Source: CAYMJO01 sp964391305 (lineage in GTDB: Bacteria > Patescibacteriota > CALEFQ01). Taken from it: DNA of 8,461 nucleotides. A model generated the notes under the pieces. It ran no database searches and was not told where the DNA came from. It was given only the letters and a program-made list of their open reading frames with translations. The position numbers were made by a program, and so were the translations under genes. Numbering within the stretch: the stretch's first letter is position 1; each line of letters begins with the position of its first letter. This document shows, one piece after another, positions 1 to 5,647 of the stretch. The stretch spans positions 1 to 8,461 of the forward strand of contig CAYMJO010000039.1 of the NCBI GenBank assembly GCA_964391305.1, written 5' to 3'.

Positions 1-1
1 G

Positions 2-23
2 GCCTCACCCCAAATGAGGCTTT
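2..23 (+). terminator. Weak terminator-like hairpin at the window edge
   Basis: A 6-bp stem (GCCTCA at 2-7 with TGAGGC at 15-20) encloses a 7-base loop and is followed by only three T residues. It could end transcription of a gene to the left, or be chance. The short T-run makes an efficient intrinsic terminator doubtful. Confidence 0.25.
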
Positions 24-41
24 AATCAGAGTGCAAAATGT

Positions 42-185
42 GTGTACCTAAAACAAGAATTAAGTGGTGATTATTCGAATCTTTCTTTTGATCAAGCTTT
101 GCCATGCAAGAATTGTCATTCCTATCAACCATTATCCAATAATAGACAGACTAGTGAATATCAAATAGAACAATTGAGGGATTAA
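42..185 (+). CDS. Small 47-aa ORF with a CKNCH motif, upstream of and coupled to the radical SAM genes
   Basis: This frame is open from the TGA at 15-17 to the TAA at 183-185. The only plausible start seen is GTG at 42, which has no good ribosome binding site. The product would be about 47 residues, polar, with one CKNCHSY motif (two cysteines and a histidine) near residues 22-28 and an acidic/glutamine-rich tail. No signal peptide or membrane segment is visible. Its stop lies 1 bp before the next ATG, and the downstream gene's Shine-Dalgarno is inside its last codons, as expected for translational coupling. I do not recognise the family. It could be a small substrate or partner peptide of the radical SAM enzymes, or the C-terminal remnant of an upstream gene broken by a frameshift near 15-50. 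An open frame of this length could also be chance. Confidence 0.35.
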   Translation: MYLKQELSGDYSNLSFDQALPCKNCHSYQPLSNNRQTSEYQIEQLRD

Positions 186-186
186 A

Positions 187-1497
187 ATGCTTAAATTATA
201 TAAAGAACATCCAGAATTTGACGAATTTACTAAATTTGATACAAAAACAGGCAAGCTTGTTTCTATAACGGGAGAAGAATTTAAGGCGTTTTTGCCAGAG
301 GATTTTTCTACAGAAATGGCTTCAGAGGAACCAATACAAAAGATAGAAACCGAGGATGCAACGATTTTCATGGGAGAAACTTCTGGAACACACACAAAAT
401 TTCCAAGAAGGATTTATTTTCAGATAACCAGAAATTGTAATCTTGAATGTAGCTATTGTTTCATTAAAGCGAAAAAGGGTGCGCCTGATGTTCCAACTAA
501 AAGTATCTTTGAAATAGCGGAGTTCATGGGGCAATATGGTTTATTGGAAGTTAGATTAACTGGTGGAGAGCCGACGATACACCCAGATTTTTTTGATATA
601 GTGCACAAGTTTAAACAAGAAGGAATCTATGTTTCTGTTGCTACCAATGGACTTTGGGGGAGGAAGATGAGAGATGAGTTGTCTAAGGAGGAGCATCTTT
701 GGATTATCTGTTCCATAGACGGTCCTAAGGAAATTCATGAGAGATATCGCCCGGGGACTTTTAATAAGATAATGGAAAATTTGAAGACATTGAAAAATAG
801 AAATCCTTCAGTGAGAATAAGGCTGACCACAGTTCTTACTAGGGAAAATATGAATCATATTTATGATCTTGGAGCTGTGTGCCAAGCAGTTGATGCAGAA
901 AGTATAACAGTAATACCGTTGAGGCCCCAAGTTAGGGATCCAAATATGGTTCATCAAATGGTTAAGGGGTGTGAATTCAAGCGTGTTATTGAAGATCTAA
1001 TCAGAGCAACTGAAGACTATGGGATCGAATTCACAACAACAATGGAGACTAACTACAAAGACAAAATTTTCAAAGACCCAATTGTGAGAAAAAGATCTTC
1101 TTGTGCCGCTGGAAGGGAGGCGACAAACCTCGATTATAATGCAGCAGTAGAGGAATTTCAACTTTATGCATGTTCTTATTCACCAGCGGCTGATCTAGAA
1201 GCCTTGCCCGTTATAAGATCCCCTTTTTTAGCAGGTACTTTTCACGTAGGAAATATTTCTAAATTTCTGGATATATGGAGAGATGATATTGCGTGGCAAT
1301 TATTTAGAGACTTAAGTATAAGATCAGAAGTATGCCAAGTTTGTAAGTATTTGAAAGGGCATCAATGCACAGGTTCATGTCCAATACAAAATGTAGATCT
1401 TACAAAAATTAACGTTAGCAACAGTGTATTGGAACAGTTGGCAAAACAAATTAGGGGTACAAGTGAATGGTATTGTTATCAAACACTAGACAAATAA
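187..1497 (+). CDS. Radical SAM protein with SPASM-type C-terminal domain
   Basis: A 436-residue cytosolic iron-sulfur enzyme of the radical SAM superfamily. The canonical CxxxCxxC is C84, C88 and C91 (in RNCNLECSYCF) and binds the SAM-cleaving [4Fe-4S] cluster. It is followed by GGEP at 126-129 (SAM amino-group contact) and VATNG at 151-155. The C-terminus has the SPASM cysteine pattern: C306 in a CAAGRE context, C329, C383, C386, C394, C398 and C430, suited to auxiliary clusters. The first SPASM half is unusual: C306 and C329 are 22 residues apart and the usual glycine five residues before the second cysteine is absent. About 70 residues precede the core and resemble nothing I can name; a peptide-recognition role is possible. 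The start is fixed by GAGGG at 176-180, 6 bases before ATG. SPASM enzymes typically modify peptides or proteins, but some act on small molecules. The exact reaction cannot be assigned. Confidence 0.95.
   Translation: MLKLYKEHPEFDEFTKFDTKTGKLVSITGEEFKAFLPEDFSTEMASEEPIQKIETEDATIFMGETSGTHTKFPRRIYFQITRNCNLECSYCFIKAKKGAPDVPTKSIFEIAEFMGQYGLLEVRLTGGEPTIHPDFFDIVHKFKQEGIYVSVATNGLWGRKMRDELSKEEHLWIICSIDGPKEIHERYRPGTFNKIMENLKTLKNRNPSVRIRLTTVLTRENMNHIYDLGAVCQAVDAESITVIPLRPQVRDPNMVHQMVKGCEFKRVIEDLIRATEDYGIEFTTTMETNYKDKIFKDPIVRKRSSCAAGREATNLDYNAAVEEFQLYACSYSPAADLEALPVIRSPFLAGTFHVGNISKFLDIWRDDIAWQLFRDLSIRSEVCQVCKYLKGHQCTGSCPIQNVDLTKINVSNSVLEQLAKQIRGTSEWYCYQTLDK
1453..1457 (+). promoter_or_regulatory. Internal ribosome binding site for the second radical SAM gene
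   Basis: AGGGG lies 9 bases before the ATG at 1467, inside the end of the upstream reading frame. It supports choosing the overlapping ATG rather than a later start, and indicates translational coupling of the two enzymes. Confidence 0.6.
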
Positions 1498-2774
1498 AAG
1501 TGGTTTTAATTCAGCCACCTAGCAATTGTGTAGAAGATGATAGATTGGAACCGCCTTTAGGTCTTCTTTATATAGCAGCTGTATTAAAAAAGGATACTAG
1601 ATTAGATGTGGAACTACATGATATGAGCGGCCACAGAACAGAAACAGAGATTGATGCAGCGATTGAAAAAATTCCAGAAGCAGATGCTTATGGAATATCA
1701 GTAGTTTGCTCCACGCATAAATATGCTGCAAGAATTACCAAACAAGCAAGGAGGTTGAGACCGGATGCCTTTATTGTTGCAGGAGGTCCAAATCCATCTG
1801 CTGTTCCCGAAAGAACATTGAGTGATCTTGATCTGGATTCTGTTGTTGTGGGAGAAGGAGAAGATGTATTCTACGATCTCATCCTGCAAAAATTCTCTGG
1901 ATCTGGAGTTTTTAAAATCGTCAACGGCGTTGGGAGGTTAGACATTGATACGTATCCTTTTCCAGCTAGAGACCTAGTTGACATGTCCACTTATACTAAA
2001 AAACTGAATGACAGTCCTAGTGTGCCTATGCTATCATCTAGAGGTTGCCCTAATCATTGTGTTCATTGTAATTCAGTTGTGATGGGTGGAGGCAGTAAAG
2101 GAGCAAGGTATAGATCGATTGATAATTTGTTAGCTGAAATTAAACAAATAAAGCCCTATACTCACATTAGGTTCATAGATGATAATTTTACAGCCAATCC
2201 ATCTATTAAGGAATTATTAAAGGCAATAAGTAGAGTTGGAGTTACCTTCAGAGTTTTTGGAAGGCTGGATGATTTAGATGAGGAGCTATGCGGTTTGTTG
2301 CGCGATGCAGGATGTGTACATATATCTGTAGGTTTGGAATCATTAAACCCCGATAATTTAAGAGTAATAGGTAAAGCTAAACTAGTCGGAAAGTATGATA
2401 ATATACAGATGATCAAAAACTACGGACTTACTGTAAGGGCATCATTTATGGTTGGTCTGCCTTATGATACAGATGATAATATATCATACTATTTCCAACA
2501 AGCAGCTCAACTCCCGTTTGATGAATTTGAAATTTATCCGTTGATCCCATTTCCGGGCACACCGCTTGCTTTACATCCTGAAAAATTTGGTTATGAAATT
2601 ACTGATTCAGATTTTACAGATTATGTTCTTGTTGGGAAAAATCGCAGTACTACGTTTGCGTTGACGCATAAGAATTTTTCAACAAACCAAATAAAAGAAT
2701 GGAGAGAAAAGGCGGGGGATTTATTAAAGCAAGGAGGTAAATGTTATATGAGAGAAAGCAAACTTGCTAGATAG
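1467..2774 (+). CDS. B12-binding-type radical SAM protein
   Basis: A 435-residue protein with the two-domain layout of cobalamin-binding radical SAM enzymes (BchE/methyltransferase-like class). Residues about 10-145 form a Rossmann-like cobalamin-binding domain, beginning VVLIQPPSN, with PPLGLLYIAAVL, VAGGP near 104-108 and VVGEGED near 127-133. The DxHxxG cobalt-ligand motif is not apparent, which is common in this class. The radical SAM core follows with CxxxCxxC at C194, C198 and C201 (RGCPNHCVHC), FIDDNFT at 236-242, VGLES at 288-292 and SFMVGLPYDT at 326-335. Such enzymes often methylate unactivated carbons or rearrange rings, so cobalamin binding here is inferred from domain similarity. 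The gene overlaps its partner by 31 bp, so the two are almost certainly co-expressed and probably act in one pathway. Arginine is mostly AGA/AGG. The substrate is unknown. Confidence 0.93.
   Translation: MVLLSNTRQIKVVLIQPPSNCVEDDRLEPPLGLLYIAAVLKKDTRLDVELHDMSGHRTETEIDAAIEKIPEADAYGISVVCSTHKYAARITKQARRLRPDAFIVAGGPNPSAVPERTLSDLDLDSVVVGEGEDVFYDLILQKFSGSGVFKIVNGVGRLDIDTYPFPARDLVDMSTYTKKLNDSPSVPMLSSRGCPNHCVHCNSVVMGGGSKGARYRSIDNLLAEIKQIKPYTHIRFIDDNFTANPSIKELLKAISRVGVTFRVFGRLDDLDEELCGLLRDAGCVHISVGLESLNPDNLRVIGKAKLVGKYDNIQMIKNYGLTVRASFMVGLPYDTDDNISYYFQQAAQLPFDEFEIYPLIPFPGTPLALHPEKFGYEITDSDFTDYVLVGKNRSTTFALTHKNFSTNQIKEWREKAGDLLKQGGKCYMRESKLAR
2731..2737 (+). promoter_or_regulatory. Orphan strong Shine-Dalgarno near the end of the B12 radical SAM gene
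   Basis: AAGGAGG is the best ribosome binding site in the window, yet it leads only to ATG at 2741 (a 9-residue frame) or ATG at 2748 (8 residues, in frame with the host gene). It may be the surviving start region of a third, deleted operon gene, or simply codons for KQGGK. Confidence 0.35.
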
Positions 2775-2868
2775 ATAGTTAAGCTCTGCGATGGATACTT
2801 TCTCTGTTTTACTAATACCTTATGAATCTCTGCTAGTATTTGGAATATGCCTGGTGTGATTTTTATGC

Positions 2869-2929
2869 CAGAGCGTGGCCTAGCGGCTTAGGGCGTCCCG
2901 CCTCGGCGGGAAGGCCGTGGGTTCGAAAT
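2869..2929 (+). pseudogene. Degenerate partial tRNA-Pro copy (pseudo-tRNA)
   Basis: Bases 2871-2895 are identical to 2961-2985 of the intact tRNA-Pro, covering most of the 5' acceptor strand and the whole D arm. The match resumes over the 5' T-stem and the start of the T-loop (2916-2924 against 3007-3015). The anticodon arm has changed into a stem with at most a 6-base loop (or 6 bp closing a 4-base loop), which cannot present a normal anticodon. The 3' T-stem and 3' acceptor strand are missing, with unrelated T-rich sequence after 2929. It is therefore not a functional tRNA. It is either a decayed tandem tRNA copy or a scar of recombination at the tRNA locus. Confidence 0.7.
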
Positions 2930-2958
2930 GTTTTTACAATCCCGATTTGGATTTACAT

Positions 2959-3032
2959 CGGAGCGTGGCCTAGCGGCTTAGGGCGCTGCCTTCGGGAGGC
3001 AGAGGTCGTGGGTTCAAATCCCACCGCTCCGA
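2959..3032 (+). tRNA. tRNA-Pro (anticodon CGG)
   Basis: A complete cloverleaf. The acceptor CGGAGCG (2959-2965) pairs with CGCTCCG (3025-3031), with discriminator A at 3032. The D-stem is GCC/GGC. The anticodon stem CTGCC/GGCAG encloses loop TTCGGGA with CGG at 2993-2995. The T arm is GTGGG-TTCAAAT-CCCAC. C1-G72, A73 and G37 are all typical of tRNA-Pro. CCA is not encoded (CTG follows), so it must be added after transcription. It decodes CCG proline codons. Confidence 0.95.
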
Positions 3033-3079
3033 CTGCGTCAGAAGCTAAAAAGTTTATACCAATCTTAAATAACAACAAT

Positions 3080-3430
3080 ATGATGGAAAAGCCGTCTCAA
3101 CCAGAACAAGAGTTTAAAGTTCTTCTTAGTTTTGAAAAATTTACTTCCCGCATGTTTCCAGATAATCCAGAAGACCGAATGCCCAAGTATGGCAATTTTG
3201 TGTTGTATTTTTCAACGGGAAATATTGCGGAAAGTTTCAGAAAGAATGAACATTATCTAAAATTTGAAAAAGAACATTTTGATTTAGCAGATAAGCTTAA
3301 AGTAGGGATTGGTAATATAAAATCCGATGAGAACTATTTTAGAAACTTGAAACAATTTGAAGAAGATCTTTATGAAGCATACAGAATAATGAGGGGTTAT
3401 GGTGCTGTAGATCAGCAACTTTTTAGTTAA
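3080..3430 (+). CDS. Hypothetical protein, 116 aa
   Basis: A 116-residue reading frame starting at the first of two adjacent ATG codons (3080, 3083), 48 bases after tRNA-Pro. The frame stays open upstream only because it reads through the tRNA and pseudo-tRNA, where the translation is the well-known tRNA artefact (AWPSGLGR and similar), so that part is excluded. There is no Shine-Dalgarno. The product is soluble, with no signal peptide or membrane segment, rich in Phe, Glu, Lys and Asn, and probably helical in its second half (charged stretches around residues 55-105). There are no cysteines and no recognisable catalytic motif. I do not recognise the family. Composition and length fit a real protein, but expression and function are unsupported. 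Confidence 0.6.
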   Translation: MMEKPSQPEQEFKVLLSFEKFTSRMFPDNPEDRMPKYGNFVLYFSTGNIAESFRKNEHYLKFEKEHFDLADKLKVGIGNIKSDENYFRNLKQFEEDLYEAYRIMRGYGAVDQQLFS

Positions 3431-3632
3431 TATTTTTGAACCCCGCGCCATCTGTCATTTAATGGCGGCTATACGCGATGTCTATTATTAAAAAGAGAAT
3501 TGCCAATTATGCTTTTGGATGATGAAAGTTTTTTGTTTATATCAAAGCTGGGAATATAAAACTCTGTCTCTGCGTCTTTAAAAAAATCATGATGTTGTTT
3601 GCTTTGGTTGACCGGACAGAAGCTAAAATTAG

Positions 3633-3661
3633 TTGAAGATTGTAAATTATAGGGTTATACT
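3633..3661 (+). promoter_or_regulatory. Candidate sigma-70-type promoter for dnaG-rpoD
   Basis: TTGAAG (3633-3638) and TATACT (3656-3661) are separated by exactly 17 bases, matching the consensus boxes at 4/6 and 5/6. Transcription would begin near 3668 and read into dnaG. It is the best promoter seen in front of the primase gene. Confidence 0.5.
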
Positions 3662-3752
3662 ACTTAGATTAGATAAAAGAGGTTGGAAAGAACGGGCGAA
3701 AACCTGTTTGTTTCCCTTGGCAGATTTATCCATCTATTCGAGAAGGCAAATT

Positions 3753-3772
3753 GCAAGCGGGTTTGCGCTTGC
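3753..3772 (+). repeat. Hairpin in the dnaG leader
   Basis: GCAAGCG (3753-3759) pairs perfectly with CGCTTGC (3766-3772) around a 6-base loop, ending 17 bases before the dnaG ATG. No T-run follows, so it is not an intrinsic terminator. It may structure the translation initiation region. It also overlaps an upstream TTG that could be misread as the dnaG start. Confidence 0.4.
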
Positions 3773-3789
3773 TGTCCAATTACAATCTC

Positions 3790-5562
3790 ATGGATGAAAA
3801 AGACGAAATAAAATCGAAGATCAACATAGTTGAGCTCGTTCAAGAATACGTTCCGCTCAAAAAAGCCGGCGCGAATTTTAAAGCCGTGTGTCCATTCCAT
3901 CAGGAAAAGACGCCGTCTTTCATGGTTAGCGAATCAAAGCAGATATGGCATTGCTTCGGTTGCGGCAAGGGCGGAGATATTTTTACATTTTTGATGGAAA
4001 GAGATGGCATGGAATTCCCCGAAGCCCTGCGCGTCCTTGCGAAAAAAGCTGGAGTCAGTCTTAAACCGCGCAACCCAAAGCTCGCAAGCGTGCGCAATAA
4101 GCTTTATGAAATAAACAACCTCGCCGCGAAATATTTTCACAAGGCGTTGCTTGAAAGCAGATCCGGCGAGATCGCGAGAAAATATCTTTCCAAAAGGGAT
4201 TTTAGTGAAGATGCGATCAAAAAATTTCTTATCGGATATTCTCCTGATTCGTGGGATATCACGAGCGGATTTTTAAAAAAGAAAGGATACACCGAACTGG
4301 AAATTTTCAAAGCGGGGCTTACCGTGAAAAAAGATTTAGGCGGATATTACGATCGCTTTCGCGGCCGTCTCATGTTTCCGATCAAAAATTTGCACGGCGA
4401 TGTCATAGGATTTGGAGCGCGGACTTTGAAACGAGATGAACAAAAGGCGAAGTACGTCAACACGGCGGAGACCGAAATTTATAACAAAAGCTGGACGCTT
4501 TACGGCCTGCACGACGCGCGCGGCGAGATCCGCAAAAAGGAGATTGCCGTGATTGTTGAGGGATACACAGATGTCATTTCGTCTCACATGGCGGGCGTTT
4601 CCAATGTTGTTGCGTCTTCTGGCACGGCGCTCACCAAAGGACATCTTGAACTTTTGAAGAGATACACGGACAGGCTTGCGTTGGCTTTTGATATGGATGT
4701 TGCGGGAGATATGGCGACCAGACGCGGTATTGATCTTGCCCTTTCGCATGGATTCTCCGTTTCTGTTGTAAAGCTTCCCGATGGAAAAGATCCCGCGGAT
4801 GTTGTCGCTGAAGATGTTGGGATATGGGAAAAATGCATCAAAAATGCCCAGCCGATAATGAAGTATTTTTTTGAAAAAGCTTTTTTGAAGAAAAACTTGT
4901 CGAATGCCGAGCACAAGAAACAAATTGCGAAAGAGCTCCTTCCTATTATCAGAAATATTTCGGACGATATAGAGCAGTCTCATTATATACAGAAACTCGC
5001 AGAGGAGCTTTCCGTTCCTGAAAATATTCTTATCGACGCTGTAAACAAAATACGTGGTTCGAAAGATCAGAAAAGATCGAATGTTGAGGTTGTAAAGAGC
5101 GCTGAATCCCGCGGTGATTCCGTCGAGATGCGCTTTCTCGGATTGATTCTCAAACAGCCTTCCGAAATGGAGTATGTTCTTGACAATTTTGACATGGATT
5201 ATCTCTTTGAAAAGGAATTACGCAGGCTTTACATTTTTATAAAAAACTTTTATAATACTCACGGAGAATTTTCGTCAGAGAATTTGGAAAAAGAAATAAA
5301 AAGAACATCAAATGAAAGGGTGGAGCTAGTGCCATTTCTTCTTTTAGCTGTTGAAAAAGATTTTAATTATTCGGACACTGAAATGATTTCAAAAGAGATA
5401 AAGATTTGCATAAGCCATCTCAAAAGAAGATTTTTAAAAAAGAGATTAGCGGAGTTGAACAAAGAAATTGCTCAAGCGGAAAGTGTGAAGGATGTTAAAA
5501 TGGTGAAGGAAATTTCCGAAGAGTTCACTCGTCTGTCAATGGAACTTGGTAAAATGTTCTAA
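3790..5562 (+). CDS. dnaG: DNA primase DnaG
   Basis: A 590-residue primase that makes RNA primers at the replication fork with the DnaB helicase. The N-terminal CHC2 zinc finger has C34, H37, C55 and C58 (CPFHQEKTPSF and CFGCGKGGD). The catalytic region includes RFRGRLMFPI...GDVIGFGAR, then the TOPRIM domain with E257 in VEGYTD and the metal-binding DMDVAGD (D301, D303, D307). The last about 150 residues are helical and charged, as expected for the helicase-interaction domain. Length is normal (E. coli DnaG is 581 aa). I chose ATG at 3790, giving MDEKDEIKSKINIVELV as in family members; the TTG at 3751 would add 13 atypical residues. No Shine-Dalgarno is visible. GC-rich codons (GCG, CGC) contrast with the radical SAM genes. 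The last codons and stop lie in one arm of a long inverted repeat. rpoD follows 85 bases later. Confidence 0.97.
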   Translation: MDEKDEIKSKINIVELVQEYVPLKKAGANFKAVCPFHQEKTPSFMVSESKQIWHCFGCGKGGDIFTFLMERDGMEFPEALRVLAKKAGVSLKPRNPKLASVRNKLYEINNLAAKYFHKALLESRSGEIARKYLSKRDFSEDAIKKFLIGYSPDSWDITSGFLKKKGYTELEIFKAGLTVKKDLGGYYDRFRGRLMFPIKNLHGDVIGFGARTLKRDEQKAKYVNTAETEIYNKSWTLYGLHDARGEIRKKEIAVIVEGYTDVISSHMAGVSNVVASSGTALTKGHLELLKRYTDRLALAFDMDVAGDMATRRGIDLALSHGFSVSVVKLPDGKDPADVVAEDVGIWEKCIKNAQPIMKYFFEKAFLKKNLSNAEHKKQIAKELLPIIRNISDDIEQSHYIQKLAEELSVPENILIDAVNKIRGSKDQKRSNVEVVKSAESRGDSVEMRFLGLILKQPSEMEYVLDNFDMDYLFEKELRRLYIFIKNFYNTHGEFSSENLEKEIKRTSNERVELVPFLLLAVEKDFNYSDTEMISKEIKICISHLKRRFLKKRLAELNKEIAQAESVKDVKMVKEISEEFTRLSMELGKMF

Positions 5563-5640
5563 TCATTCCAATCTTTGCTTTTAAAAAAATTAACTAGAAC
5601 CCGCGTGTGCGGGCATGTAGATGGAATGACTAGAACATTT
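5552..5640. repeat. Long inverted repeat spanning the dnaG stop and the dnaG-rpoD gap
   Basis: The 19-base arm at 5552-5570 (AAATGTTCTAATCATTCCA) is the reverse complement of 5622-5640 at 18 of 19 positions; the exception is A5562 against C5630. The 51-base interior carries a second hairpin, CCCGC/GCGGG at 5600-5613 with loop GTGT. The dnaG stop TAA (5560-5562) is in the left arm, and the right arm ends 7 bases before the rpoD ATG. No T-run follows, so a classical terminator is unlikely. It could be a small palindromic mobile element or an RNA structure controlling rpoD. Confidence 0.8.
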
Positions 5641-5647
5641 ATATTAT

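Larger units (their letters stand above)
3431..3789 (+). other. Intergenic region upstream of dnaG, no gene seen
   Basis: No convincing gene on either strand; the longest ATG frames are under 20 codons. It holds a small hairpin just after the preceding gene (CGCCAT at 3446-3451 with ATGGCG at 3462-3467, no T-run), a candidate promoter at 3633-3661 and a hairpin at 3753-3772. The transcribed dnaG leader would be about 120 bases. Confidence 0.6.

Noticed and set aside
15..17. In-frame TGA as a recoded glycine (as in some CPR lineages)
   Set aside because: The conserved genes here contain no internal TGA, and rpoD uses TGA as its terminal stop right after region 4, so the standard code fits.
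2741..2770. Nine-codon micro-ORF after the strong Shine-Dalgarno
   Set aside because: The ATG is only 3 bases from the ribosome binding site, the frame is very short, and it lies within the B12 radical SAM gene.
2840..3079. N-terminal 80-codon extension of the 116-residue hypothetical protein
   Set aside because: It translates the pseudo-tRNA and tRNA-Pro; the AWPSGLGR and VVGSNPTAP-like strings are the familiar artefact of reading through tRNA genes.
3039..3628. 12-base direct repeat CAGAAGCTAAAA at 3039-3050 and 3617-3628, as a possible attachment-site pair
   Set aside because: A 12-base match is expected about once or twice by chance in a window this size, the flanks do not match, and no integrase lies between the copies.
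4336..4983. Long minus-strand open frames inside dnaG, and similar ones inside rpoD
   Set aside because: They have no homology-like motifs, lie opposite strongly conserved genes, and are explained by codon composition on the sense strand.
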